This document shows positions 1 through 7,427 of a stretch of 13,696 nucleotides of DNA, piece by piece. The stretch is from UBA2177 sp964487525. GTDB lineage: Bacteria; Patescibacteriota; Dojkabacteria; SC72. Every line of letters starts with the position of its first letter. Position 1 is the stretch's first letter. Below the pieces are notes generated by a model that searched no databases, was not told the origin of the DNA, and worked only from the letters and a program-made list of their open reading frames with translations. Position numbers and translations under genes: made by a program. The stretch lies in contig CAZAQC010000018.1 in the NCBI GenBank assembly GCA_964487525.1, forward strand, positions 1 to 13,696, read 5' to 3'.

Positions 1-55
1 GAACGACACATTGCCAATGTGTAGGTCGCGGGTTCGAACCCCGTCTCTCGCTCCA
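1..55 (+). tRNA. tRNA-Gly(GCC), 3' part; 5' end outside the window
   Basis: The anticodon stem is ACACA (6-10) with TGTGT (18-22), closing the loop TTGCCAA whose anticodon is GCC (13-15), so it decodes glycine. The T stem is GCGGG (28-32) with CCCGT (40-44) around the loop TTCGAAC. Bases 45-51 are the 3' acceptor strand, base 52 is the discriminator T (usual for bacterial tRNA-Gly), and CCA is encoded at 53-55. The 5' acceptor strand and most of the D arm lie left of the window. The gene runs head-on into the dedA-family gene with only 3 bases between them. Confidence 0.95.
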
Positions 56-58
56 CGA

Positions 59-655
59 TTATTTCTTGAAAAGTTTTGCTCTGTTCGTATATACATATAC
101 AGATATTCCTATAGCTGTTAAAAGAAGCATACTGTTATTAAATGTATCAATGATCTTACTTATCTGTTCCCAATTAAATCCAATTCCTGCACCTATGAAA
201 GCAAATGCATATGCATATAAGAATGTCCCTGCAAATACTGCAATAGAAAGTAATACTATGTTGTATCTAATATATCCTGCTACTAAAGCAGTAGCTACTC
301 TAAGCCAAGGAACAAATCTTGTTACAAAGAGATAGATAACACCTCTTTTTTTTATTGAGTCATACCCATTGTTATATGATTGCTCTGAAACTTTGAGAAA
401 TTTCCCTTTTCCATCTAAGAATTTCAATATATCTTTGTTTCTGAAATAATAACCTATTAAATATGTAGGAATTGCTCCAATCATCTCTCCTAAGGCTGCC
501 GCTACTGATATTCCGGCTAGATTATGGGGTTTTACTGCTCCAACCATGGTTATTACTATCTCTGCTGGAAATATTCCTAAACAAGCAAAAAAGACTCCCC
601 AATATCCTAAACTGCCAAACCAAATTGTTATTTTATTAATTAAGTCTGAAATCAC
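59..655 (-). CDS. DedA-family (VTT domain) integral membrane protein
   Basis: This 198-residue polytopic membrane protein carries the DedA/SNARE-associated domain. The family signature FVTRFVPWLR (110-119) is followed by ATALVAG and a further hydrophobic segment; PAE (30-32) and GEMIG (56-60) match conserved acidic positions on the N-terminal re-entrant segments. Studied family members move undecaprenyl phosphate or other lipids across the cytoplasmic membrane, but the substrate cannot be read from the sequence. The length is typical. The usual Gly after the signature Pro is Trp here. The start is GTG at 655, because an in-frame stop lies just upstream (664-662). The stop codon sits 3 bases from the 3' end of tRNA-Gly on the other strand. 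The gene is divergent from ftsQ and has its own predicted promoter. Confidence 0.88.
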   Translation of the reverse strand: MISDLINKITIWFGSLGYWGVFFACLGIFPAEIVITMVGAVKPHNLAGISVAAALGEMIGAIPTYLIGYYFRNKDILKFLDGKGKFLKVSEQSYNNGYDSIKKRGVIYLFVTRFVPWLRVATALVAGYIRYNIVLLSIAVFAGTFLYAYAFAFIGAGIGFNWEQISKIIDTFNNSMLLLTAIGISVYVYTNRAKLFKK

Positions 656-663
656 AATAGACT

Positions 664-672
664 ATATTATCA
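664..672 (-). promoter_or_regulatory. Extended -10 promoter of the dedA-family gene
   Basis: Read on the minus strand, 672 to 664 is TGA-TAATAT, a TGN extended -10 element. It ends 8 bases before the GTG start, so transcription would begin about 1-2 bases before the start codon. No convincing -35 is seen. In AT-rich DNA one such match could arise by chance; the same arrangement at other genes in the window supports it. Confidence 0.45.
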
Positions 673-719
673 GAATATAAATAAAAAAAGTATATGATGT
701 TTTAATTATATCTTTTCAA

Positions 720-728
720 TGTTAATAT
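720..728 (+). promoter_or_regulatory. Extended -10 promoter of ftsQ
   Basis: TG-T-TAATAT (TG at 720-721, hexamer 723-728) is an extended -10 that ends 6 bases before the ftsQ ATG, predicting a leaderless or nearly leaderless message. It shares the 79-base divergent region with the dedA-family promoter. There is no SD sequence in front of ftsQ. Confidence 0.45.
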
Positions 729-734
729 CTACGT

Positions 735-1547
735 ATGGATACGGATATAGAAAGAAAACCGAAAAGTTTTGTTAAAGACAAAATAGTAAGATTCAAGCCA
801 GTGGTTTTTTTAAAAAAGAATTTGTTAATCTTTTCTATACTCTTTCTCTTTTCTCTCTCCCTTGTTTTTAAAGTATGGAATCTATATAGGTATGAGATTT
901 TAGAATTAAATGGAAAGGAGATAGATCAAAAAATATATTTGGAGATTGAAACATATGTAAAAGAGAATATATTGGATATTAACTATTTTTCATTTTCTCC
1001 AATTACCTCTCAAAGAGATATGTATGCCAAGATTCCTCAAGTAAGAACTATTAAGATTGAGAAAATTTTGCCAAACAAGGTTGTATTATTTTTAGAACTT
1101 TACGAACCCAAATATGTAGCTAATTTAAAATCCAACAATTGCTATATCCTTTCTGAGGAGGGAATATCTTTGGAGAAAATTTGTGAAGAGAATGAAGAGG
1201 GTTGTTGTTTAGAAAGTTCAACTCAGAGAAACTTACCATTTCTTTCTTCCTCAAGTGTAGATATATCACTTTTTGAAAATGAGAAAAGCAAATTGTTGGT
1301 TATGGAAGATATTGGGAAGGTAGTAAAAATAATAGAGGTGTTTAAATATGAGGTAAGCAATATTGTTCTAGAAAATGATATTTTAGAAATTAGTGATAAT
1401 GGAGGAATACTGTTTAGGTTTACAATGGCGGATGATATAGATACGCAGATAAAAAGATATATAATAGTAGTTGGAAAAATTAAGAATGAGGGGTTAGTAT
1501 TTAAGAGTTTAGATTTGAGATTTGAAAGACCAGTAATGAAGGAGTAG
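735..1547 (+). CDS. ftsQ: Cell division protein FtsQ/DivIB
   Basis: This is a single-pass membrane protein of 270 residues. It has a basic cytoplasmic N-terminus, one hydrophobic segment at about 29-48, a POTRA-like region at about 52-125 (LELNGKEID, then IPQVRTIKIEKILPNKVVL, the typical POTRA ending), and a C-terminal beta domain ending LDLRFERPVMKE, close to the LDLR-type ending of FtsQ. FtsQ links FtsA/FtsZ to the septal wall enzymes; its place directly before ftsA is the classic arrangement. Between the POTRA-like part and the C-terminal domain lies a divergent stretch with four cysteines (NNCY, KICEE, GCCLE) in the predicted extracytoplasmic part. The start is the first ATG, with an extended -10 just upstream and no SD. 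Confidence 0.88.
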   Translation: MDTDIERKPKSFVKDKIVRFKPVVFLKKNLLIFSILFLFSLSLVFKVWNLYRYEILELNGKEIDQKIYLEIETYVKENILDINYFSFSPITSQRDMYAKIPQVRTIKIEKILPNKVVLFLELYEPKYVANLKSNNCYILSEEGISLEKICEENEEGCCLESSTQRNLPFLSSSSVDISLFENEKSKLLVMEDIGKVVKIIEVFKYEVSNIVLENDILEISDNGGILFRFTMADDIDTQIKRYIIVVGKIKNEGLVFKSLDLRFERPVMKE

Positions 1548-1595
1548 TATGTTCTTGCTAAAATAGTAAATTTTGATTATATTATTAGATAGAAC

Positions 1596-1623
1596 TTGTT
1601 TAATTGAATTTTTTGTATATAAT
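1596..1623 (+). promoter_or_regulatory. Promoter in front of ftsA
   Basis: TTGTTT (1596-1601), a 16-base spacer, and a perfect TATAAT (1618-1623) lie in the 110-base gap between ftsQ and ftsA. Transcription would start near 1630, giving a leader of about 28 bases, the longest predicted here. The leader has no SD motif. This promoter would drive ftsA-ftsZ-rodA separately from ftsQ. Confidence 0.55.
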
Positions 1624-1657
1624 AAATTTAAAGTAAAATTACTGCCTCTAAACCAAT

Positions 1658-2956
1658 ATGGCACGAAAAATAATAACAGCGATAGATGTGGGTTCTTCAA
1701 AGATTACGACTGTGATTACTTCAGTTGAAGAGAATCAACAACCGACTGTAATAGGAGTTTGTTCTCATCCAAGTAAAGGTATAAAGAAGGGTGTAGTTGT
1801 TAATATAGATGATGCTACAAGTGCGATTTCTGAGAGTGTTACAGCTGCTGAAAGAATGGCTGGTGTTACTGTTTCAGATGTATATGTTTCAATAAATGGT
1901 GAGCAGGTTACAAGTTTAAATAACAAAGGTGTGGTTGCCGTTGCTGGATCTGAAATAACAATAGATGATACATATAGGGCAATTGAGAATGCTAGAACTT
2001 TGTCTTTACCAGATAATCTTAACCCGATTCATATAATTCCAAGAGAGTTTGTTGTAGATAATCAGGGTGGAATTAAATATCCAATAGGAATGAGTGGGGG
2101 AAGGTTAGAGGTTGAGACTCACATAATAACTGCACCAAATTCATATTGGCAGAATATAAAAAAATGTGTAGATCAGATAGGTTCCAATGTATATGATGTA
2201 ATATTCACCGGGTGGGCATCATCTCTTTCAGTCTTAACAGATACGGAAAAAGAATTAGGAGTTACTCTTTTGGATATTGGTTCTGGAACTACAAGTATAT
2301 GTATATTTGAAGAGGGTTCCATAATCTACAGTAGTTGCATTCCTCTTGGTGGTAATAGTATTACAAGTGATATTGCAATAGGTTTACAGGTTTCTTTAGA
2401 AGAAGCAGAGAAGATCAAAATTAATATGAATGATATTCTGGATAACAAATGTGTCGACACAAGAGGTAAGAATTTAGATTCTACCCCTGCACTTTTAAGA
2501 AAGTTAGATGAACCTAAGGAAAAGAAATCAAAGGGTGAGGATCTAGATCTTAATGTGTTTGGTATTGATAAGAAAGTTTCAAAGGATATGTTGCAGAAGA
2601 TAATAGATGCAAGATGTGAGGAAATATTTGAGATGGCAAAGGAAAATGTCACAAAAGCAGGATATGATATAGGGATGCCTGCGGGAATAGTATTAACAGG
2701 TGGAACAAGTTTACTTAGAAATTTAACAAAATTAACACAGTGTGTATTTAGTGTAGCTGCTAGAGTAGGATATCCTTCAGGACTTACTGGTATGACCGAA
2801 GAAATATCTGATCCTTCATATGCTACGGTTCAAGGATTGATTAAGCATGCTTTAGATGATGATGTTGAGATATCTTCGGGAGTAGATAAGGGAAGAAGTA
2901 GTGCCACAGGTTTTCTTAACAAGGTAGGCGAATGGTTTAAGTCTTTACTGCCCTAG
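1658..2956 (+). CDS. ftsA: Cell division protein FtsA
   Basis: This actin-like ATPase of 432 residues anchors FtsZ filaments to the membrane. Visible parts are the phosphate-1 loop DVGSSK (10-15), the FtsA-specific 1C/SHS2 region (about 86-165), the phosphate-2 loop LDIGSGTT (205-212), the adenosine motif VLTGGTSLLRNL (345-356), and a C-terminal amphipathic helix, FLNKVGEWFKSLLP (419-432), the usual membrane-targeting element. A hydrophilic Lys/Asp/Glu-rich segment at about 258-305 is longer than the equivalent part of well-known FtsA proteins. The ATG is the only sensible start, since an in-frame TAA lies three codons upstream (1649-1651). It is 27 bases before ftsZ and probably cotranscribed with it. 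Confidence 0.97.
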   Translation: MARKIITAIDVGSSKITTVITSVEENQQPTVIGVCSHPSKGIKKGVVVNIDDATSAISESVTAAERMAGVTVSDVYVSINGEQVTSLNNKGVVAVAGSEITIDDTYRAIENARTLSLPDNLNPIHIIPREFVVDNQGGIKYPIGMSGGRLEVETHIITAPNSYWQNIKKCVDQIGSNVYDVIFTGWASSLSVLTDTEKELGVTLLDIGSGTTSICIFEEGSIIYSSCIPLGGNSITSDIAIGLQVSLEEAEKIKINMNDILDNKCVDTRGKNLDSTPALLRKLDEPKEKKSKGEDLDLNVFGIDKKVSKDMLQKIIDARCEEIFEMAKENVTKAGYDIGMPAGIVLTGGTSLLRNLTKLTQCVFSVAARVGYPSGLTGMTEEISDPSYATVQGLIKHALDDDVEISSGVDKGRSSATGFLNKVGEWFKSLLP

Positions 2957-2983
2957 ATAAATTAATTTAACAGTAAAGTAGAT

Positions 2984-4213
2984 ATGTTAGTTACAACAAA
3001 TGTAGACCCGGTTGCAAAAATTAAAGTAGTTGGTGTCGGAGGTGGTGGGTGTAATGCAATAAACACTATGATAACCGATTATGACATAGCTGGGGTCGAA
3101 TTTATGGCCTTTAATACAGATGCTCAGGCCCTTAAGATGTCTCAAGCTCCAGTAACTTTGCAGTTAGGAGAAGATTTAACACAAGGATTAGGAGTTGGTG
3201 GAAACTATGAACTTGGAGCTCAGGCTGCAGAGGAGAGTCTAGATCAAATTCAAGAACTTTTAGAGGGAGCTAACATGGTCTTTATAACTGCTGGAATGGG
3301 TGGTGGTACAGGTACAGGTGCAGCTCCAATAATTGCTGGTGTTGCTAGAAATATGGGAGCTTTAACAGTAGCTGTTGTTACTAAACCTTTTGATTTTGAA
3401 GGTAACAAAAGAAAAGAAATAGCAGAAGAGGGTATAAATGCTTTGAGAGATAAGGTTGATACATTGATAGTAGTTCCAAATCAAAGATTATTAGAGATAG
3501 TTGATGTAAGTGAGAAGATGTCTTTCATAGATGCTATGAAAAAAGTTGATTCTGTACTTGCTGAGGGTGTTAATAGTATATCAAGCTTAATTAGTGAGAC
3601 AGGATATATAAATGCTGATTTCAATGATGCAAAATCTGTAATGCAAAATGCAGGCACTGCATTAATGGGGATTGGTAGAGCTACTGGTGAAAATAGGGCT
3701 GAGGAAGCTGCTAGAGCCGCTACAACAAGTCCATTACTTGATATGTCCATAGAGGGAGCTACAGGAGTTCTTTACAATGTTGTTGGCTCTGATTTAACAT
3801 TACCAGAGATAAGTTTGGTATCAGAATTAATTAAAGAAGCAGTTGATCCTGCTGCTAATATTAAGTTCGGAGCTCAAATAGACCCAGATGCCGGTGATGA
3901 ATTGTCCATAACCATTGTAGCTACAGGTTTTGATGAGAATAAGCAAGTATTTACTAGACAACAGAAAGGATCTAATCCTCTTACTACAGTAAGAACCTTT
4001 GGATTTGATTCAAATAACAAAATGGATAAGGTAATCGAAGAAGAGGAGAAATTAATACCTGAAACAGATAATAGTGAATTACCATCTTTTGAAGAGGATG
4101 AAAATGTAGAGCCAGAGACAGTAAACATTACTCCATCCAAACAACAAAGTGATGTCTTAGGAGATGATCCATTGGATGTCCCTGCATTTATGAGAAAGAA
4201 GGATACTAAGTAA
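2984..4213 (+). CDS. ftsZ: Cell division GTPase FtsZ
   Basis: This tubulin-like GTPase of 409 residues forms the division ring. It has the nucleotide-binding loop GVGGGGCNAI (17-26), the tubulin signature GGGTGTG (106-112), NQRLLEIVD (166-174), and the T7 loop NADFNDAK (210-217), whose Asp212 and Asp215 are the catalytic positions of the NxDFxD motif; Asn214 and Ala216 differ from the common NLDFADV. A disordered acidic linker (about 330-393) leads to the C-terminal peptide LDVPAFMRKK, which closely matches the FtsA-binding tail of other bacteria. No SD precedes the ATG. The 27-base spacing behind ftsA indicates cotranscription. Confidence 0.98.
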   Translation: MLVTTNVDPVAKIKVVGVGGGGCNAINTMITDYDIAGVEFMAFNTDAQALKMSQAPVTLQLGEDLTQGLGVGGNYELGAQAAEESLDQIQELLEGANMVFITAGMGGGTGTGAAPIIAGVARNMGALTVAVVTKPFDFEGNKRKEIAEEGINALRDKVDTLIVVPNQRLLEIVDVSEKMSFIDAMKKVDSVLAEGVNSISSLISETGYINADFNDAKSVMQNAGTALMGIGRATGENRAEEAARAATTSPLLDMSIEGATGVLYNVVGSDLTLPEISLVSELIKEAVDPAANIKFGAQIDPDAGDELSITIVATGFDENKQVFTRQQKGSNPLTTVRTFGFDSNNKMDKVIEEEEKLIPETDNSELPSFEEDENVEPETVNITPSKQQSDVLGDDPLDVPAFMRKKDTK

Positions 4214-4234
4214 TTCTTGCACATACTTTAAAAT

Positions 4235-5557
4235 ATGAATCTCTTAAGTTCAAATAGAAAGAGAATATTTTTTCCTAATCTAAAAATTTTTCTTCCAATA
4301 GTTCTACTTTCTGTCATAGGTATAATTAGTTTACTTTCAACCGTTATACTCCCTTCTGGGGGCTTTGGAGAACTAGAAATTGTTTCTAAGCAAGTAATAT
4401 TTGTTATCATTGGTCTAATCCTATACCTTTTGCTATCTGTAGTAGATCTAAGCTATCTTAAACATTGGCAAGTAATCTTGATAATATATGTACTTACTAT
4501 TTTACTTCTTCTAGCAACACTTTTCTTTGCTCCAACTATAAATAATGTAAAAAGATGGTTAGTTATTGGTGGGGTCCAAATACAACCATCGGAAATAGCA
4601 AAGATTGTTGTAATATTTCTAACTGCCATAATTCTCTCGAAGAAAGATATCTACAACGAATGGTTACTCTTTTTCATTTCCTTCCTTTTGACAATACCTT
4701 TTGTCATATTGGTATATGTTGAACCACATGGAAGTATGGCTCTATTGATTCTGTTAATATGGTTCTTCATCTCATTTCTCGGATTAAGTAATCCATTAAG
4801 AAACAGCATAATACTGGCAATAGTATCATGTATATCCGGAGCATTTCTTTTAAACTCCGTTACTAGCAATTCTAATTGGTTTTTTCTCCTAGTACCGGGA
4901 ATAATATTAGCAATATTTTCCTTCTATTCGAATAAGCCATGGAAAAACCTAGTAGTCATATCAGTATTAGTTGGACTCTTTGTAGGAATAGTATCATCTA
5001 CAGTATGGGGTAAAGTCTTAAAGGAATATCAGAAGGATAGGGTTGTAGCTTTCTTTAACCCTACTGAAACAGAAGATGACATAGGTTTCAATGTTAACCA
5101 ATCTAGAATAGCCATAGGATCAGGAAGAATAGTTGGTAAAGGATTTGGAAATGGTACACAAAGTAAAAGAAATTTTTTACCTGAACATCAAACGGACTTC
5201 ATGTTTGCTTCTTTCGCAGAAGAGTTTGGCTTAGTTGGAAGCCTTTTCCTCATATTCCTCTATGGATTCCTAATCATCATTTGTTTCTCTGTAGCAATAG
5301 ATAGTACATATGATACTATGTTTACATTAATAGCCTTAGGAGTTGGTATAAAGATTCTTTTCGAAGTATTTGTTAATATTGGAACTAATACAGGAGCAAT
5401 CCCAGCTACAGGTATACCACTCCCTTTAATGAGTGCTGGTGGAAGTATAACTGTAATGACATTCATATGTTTAGGGTTAGTCCAGAATATCTCCAATCTT
5501 GTATCTAAATCAAATAAAGACAAAAGTAGAGAGATTGTTGATTTCTTCGAAAATTAG
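4235..5557 (+). CDS. rodA: SEDS-family peptidoglycan glycosyltransferase, RodA-like (RodA/FtsW)
   Basis: This is a polytopic membrane protein of 440 residues with roughly ten hydrophobic segments. SEDS enzymes polymerise lipid II into glycan strands, normally with a class B PBP partner. Family motifs are KRWLVIGGVQIQPSEIAK (106-123), KDRVVAFFNP (267-276), NQSRIAIGSG (288-297), GKGFGNGTQS (301-310), LPEHQTDF (315-322) with the conserved Asp321, and GIPLPLMSAGGS (393-404). GTQS..NFLPE and NIG...PATGIPLPL favour RodA over FtsW, but its position behind ftsZ would suit an FtsW role, so one SEDS protein might serve both. It is longer than typical RodA, with extra sequence around 185-260. Spacing from ftsZ is 21 bases; no SD and no PBP gene adjoin it. 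Confidence 0.9.
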   Translation: MNLLSSNRKRIFFPNLKIFLPIVLLSVIGIISLLSTVILPSGGFGELEIVSKQVIFVIIGLILYLLLSVVDLSYLKHWQVILIIYVLTILLLLATLFFAPTINNVKRWLVIGGVQIQPSEIAKIVVIFLTAIILSKKDIYNEWLLFFISFLLTIPFVILVYVEPHGSMALLILLIWFFISFLGLSNPLRNSIILAIVSCISGAFLLNSVTSNSNWFFLLVPGIILAIFSFYSNKPWKNLVVISVLVGLFVGIVSSTVWGKVLKEYQKDRVVAFFNPTETEDDIGFNVNQSRIAIGSGRIVGKGFGNGTQSKRNFLPEHQTDFMFASFAEEFGLVGSLFLIFLYGFLIIICFSVAIDSTYDTMFTLIALGVGIKILFEVFVNIGTNTGAIPATGIPLPLMSAGGSITVMTFICLGLVQNISNLVSKSNKDKSREIVDFFEN

Positions 5558-5565
5558 GTTTAAAT

Positions 5566-5594
5566 TTGACTTTTAGAGCATATTAAATTAAAAT
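5566..5594 (+). promoter_or_regulatory. Promoter of rplU (L21)
   Basis: TTGACT (5566-5571), a 17-base spacer and TAAAAT (5589-5594) form the best two-box promoter in the window. The -10 ends 8 bases before the rplU ATG, so the predicted leader is about 2 bases. The -35 begins 9 bases after the rodA stop, separating the ribosomal group from the division cluster. Confidence 0.65.
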
Positions 5595-5602
5595 CTCTTC
5601 TC

Positions 5603-5938
5603 ATGGCAGAAATAAAAGATTCAAAAGAAAAATTTGCAATTATCAAAATATCTGGAGTTCAGTTAAAGGTATTTGAAGGTAAGGAATATGAGATAAACAA
5701 GATAGAGGGAAATAAAGGAGATAAAGTTGAAGTAACAGATGTACTTTTGGTATTTGATGGTAAAGAAACAAAGATGGGTACTCCTCTAGTAGAGGGTGCT
5801 AAAGTATCTGTAGAAATAGCTTCTCAAATGAAGGGTGAAAAGATAAATGGTTTGGTTTTTAAGGCAAAATCAAGATACAGGAGAAGATACGGTTTTAGAG
5901 CTAATTTAACAAAAATTGTTGTTAAGAAAATATCATAA
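5603..5938 (+). CDS. rplU: Large ribosomal subunit protein bL21
   Basis: This 111-residue protein matches bL21: FAIIKISGVQLKVFEGKEY corresponds to the usual YAVIKTGGKQYKV start, VLLVFDGKETKMGTPLVEGA to the central strand region, and KAKSRYRRRYGFRANLT to the basic rRNA-binding loop with its RRRYG/R pattern. Roughly ten extra hydrophilic residues precede the first conserved strand. The start is the first ATG after a good promoter. Its TAA stop shares one base with the ATG of the following methyltransferase (TAATG), implying translational coupling. Confidence 0.96.
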   Translation: MAEIKDSKEKFAIIKISGVQLKVFEGKEYEINKIEGNKGDKVEVTDVLLVFDGKETKMGTPLVEGAKVSVEIASQMKGEKINGLVFKAKSRYRRRYGFRANLTKIVVKKIS

Positions 5939-7128
5939 TGCCCAAGCAGTATTTCTTTCAAGCAGGTAGTTTTAGAGACTTATCTCATGCAGAGTTAGTT
6001 TCAGTATTCGAGATTTTCAATCTAAATAGGGACATAATACATTCATTTTCGGATGAGATTTTTTTGATAAAAAGTAATGATATATCTGAAGATGTCCTTT
6101 TAAAAATTTTTAATAGATTAGGAGGCTTTGTAAGATTTGGATATGTAATTGATAATTTAGATGGATTCCTAGAGGAATATATAGAGAAGAAGGGCAAAGT
6201 AACTTTTGGTCTTAGTATCTTCGATACATCATATAGTACTCCACCAAATTTCTTAAAGAAACTCGGAAATGAGATAAAGAGGGGATTGAAGGAGTATGGT
6301 GTTTCTTCAAGATTTCTTTTCCCAAAAAGAGACAAGTTGTCTTTAAATGCTGCTCAGATATTAAATAATAATATTTTAGAAAAGGGATTTGAGTTGTGTA
6401 TATTAAAGAATGAAAAAGAAGAAATATATGGAAAGACATTGGCAATACAAGATATGGAGGGATATGTACAGAGGGATGTTGATAGGCCATATTCAGATAT
6501 TAAAATGGGAGTATTACCTCCTAAATTAGCAAGGATGATGGTAAATTTTTGTGCTTTAAGAGATGGAGTCATATGGGATCCATTTTGTGGTTCAGGTACA
6601 ATCCTAATGGAGAGTGCTATCTTGGGATATGACTTTTTAGGTTCTGATATTGATGATAATGCTCTTTTCTATACTGATGAGAATATCAAATGGTTAAATA
6701 AACAGGGGAAGTTAGGAAATATAGTATATGAGACCTTTAGATTAGATGTTAAGAATCCAGAAGTAGATATAATTAAAAAATTAAAAAATACTAATATCTC
6801 TGCCATTGTTTGTGAGCCATTTATGGGTCCTCCTCAAAAAAGGATTATTTCTGTTTCAAAAGCAAATGAATTACTTGATTCTGTAAAATCATTGTATCTA
6901 TCTCTATTCAATTTCATAGATGAAAAGATTGGTAAGAGAGGTATCCAAATGGTTCTAATAATTCCTTCATACAAAACAGATCAAGGATGGAAGACTTTTG
7001 GTATTAGAGAAGTTATAACTAATAGGTGGGAGGTATTGAATTCTCACTATTCTCCCAATAGGGACTTGAAGTGGAATCGTAAAAATAGTATTATCACTAG
7101 GAACATTTTTATACTACATAGAACATAG
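5938..7128 (+). CDS. Trm11/Trm-G10-like SAM-dependent RNA methyltransferase (UPF0020 type)
   Basis: This 396-residue protein starts YFFQAGSFRDLSHAEL, like the N-terminal domain of Trm11/Trm-G10 enzymes, followed by a THUMP-like region to about 165. The linker DRPYSDIKMGVLPPKLARMM (182-201) and the SAM motif I WDPFCGSGT (213-221), then GYDFLGSDID, are characteristic of the UPF0020 methyltransferases that make N2-methylguanosine. The catalytic motif IV, normally DPPY or NPPY, reads EPFMGPP (293-299). Probable substrate: tRNA (G10 in the best known relatives), an inference from family. It overlaps the rplU stop by one base and precedes rpmA, splitting the usual L21-L27 neighbourhood. An rRNA target is possible given its neighbours. 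Confidence 0.8.
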   Translation: MPKQYFFQAGSFRDLSHAELVSVFEIFNLNRDIIHSFSDEIFLIKSNDISEDVLLKIFNRLGGFVRFGYVIDNLDGFLEEYIEKKGKVTFGLSIFDTSYSTPPNFLKKLGNEIKRGLKEYGVSSRFLFPKRDKLSLNAAQILNNNILEKGFELCILKNEKEEIYGKTLAIQDMEGYVQRDVDRPYSDIKMGVLPPKLARMMVNFCALRDGVIWDPFCGSGTILMESAILGYDFLGSDIDDNALFYTDENIKWLNKQGKLGNIVYETFRLDVKNPEVDIIKKLKNTNISAIVCEPFMGPPQKRIISVSKANELLDSVKSLYLSLFNFIDEKIGKRGIQMVLIIPSYKTDQGWKTFGIREVITNRWEVLNSHYSPNRDLKWNRKNSIITRNIFILHRT

Positions 7129-7144
7129 TATAAATTAAATAAAT

Positions 7145-7153
7145 TGAGATATT
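7145..7153 (+). promoter_or_regulatory. Possible extended -10 promoter of rpmA
   Basis: TG-A-GATATT (TG 7145-7146, hexamer 7148-7153) lies 6 bases before the rpmA ATG in the 31-base gap. The hexamer matches the consensus at only four of six positions. The spacing is like that at other genes here. Read-through from rplU is an equally good source of rpmA message. Confidence 0.3.
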
Positions 7154-7159
7154 GAAGCA

Positions 7160-7426
7160 ATGTCACACGTTGCAGCAGCGGCAACATCATCAAACTTTGG
7201 TAATGTTGCAGGTAAAAGATTAGGAATAAAAAAATATGCTGGTGAAAAAGTAAAAGCTGGTAACATATTGGTTAAACAGAATGGATCTATCTATCACCCA
7301 GGAGTTAATACATACATGTCTAAGACATACGCTATACATGCTAAGAAAGAGGGAGTAGTTCAATTCAGAAGAATGAGTGGTTATAAGAGGGGAAAATTTT
7401 ATATTGACGTTGTAGACTCAGAATAG
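7160..7426 (+). CDS. rpmA: Large ribosomal subunit protein bL27 with atypical N-terminal tail
   Basis: This 88-residue protein matches bL27 from residue 19 on: KRLGIKKYAGEKVKAGNI, then VKQNGSIYHPGVN, and GVVQFRR. The N-terminal tail, which in most bacteria reads about AHKKxGGSTRNGRDS and reaches the peptidyl-transferase centre, is SHVAAAATSSNFGNV here. His3 and Asn12 remain, but the basic residues are gone. No Firmicutes-type cleavable extension or Prp protease gene is present. The ATG at 7160 is the only fitting start; it has no SD. TrmH follows with a one-base gap. Confidence 0.95.
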   Translation: MSHVAAAATSSNFGNVAGKRLGIKKYAGEKVKAGNILVKQNGSIYHPGVNTYMSKTYAIHAKKEGVVQFRRMSGYKRGKFYIDVVDSE

Positions 7427-7427
7427 T

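Noticed and set aside
66..335. Open frame on the plus strand opposite the dedA-like gene.
   Set aside because: It is the antisense shadow of a conserved membrane protein, with no family features of its own. The same holds for the other open frames opposite real genes.
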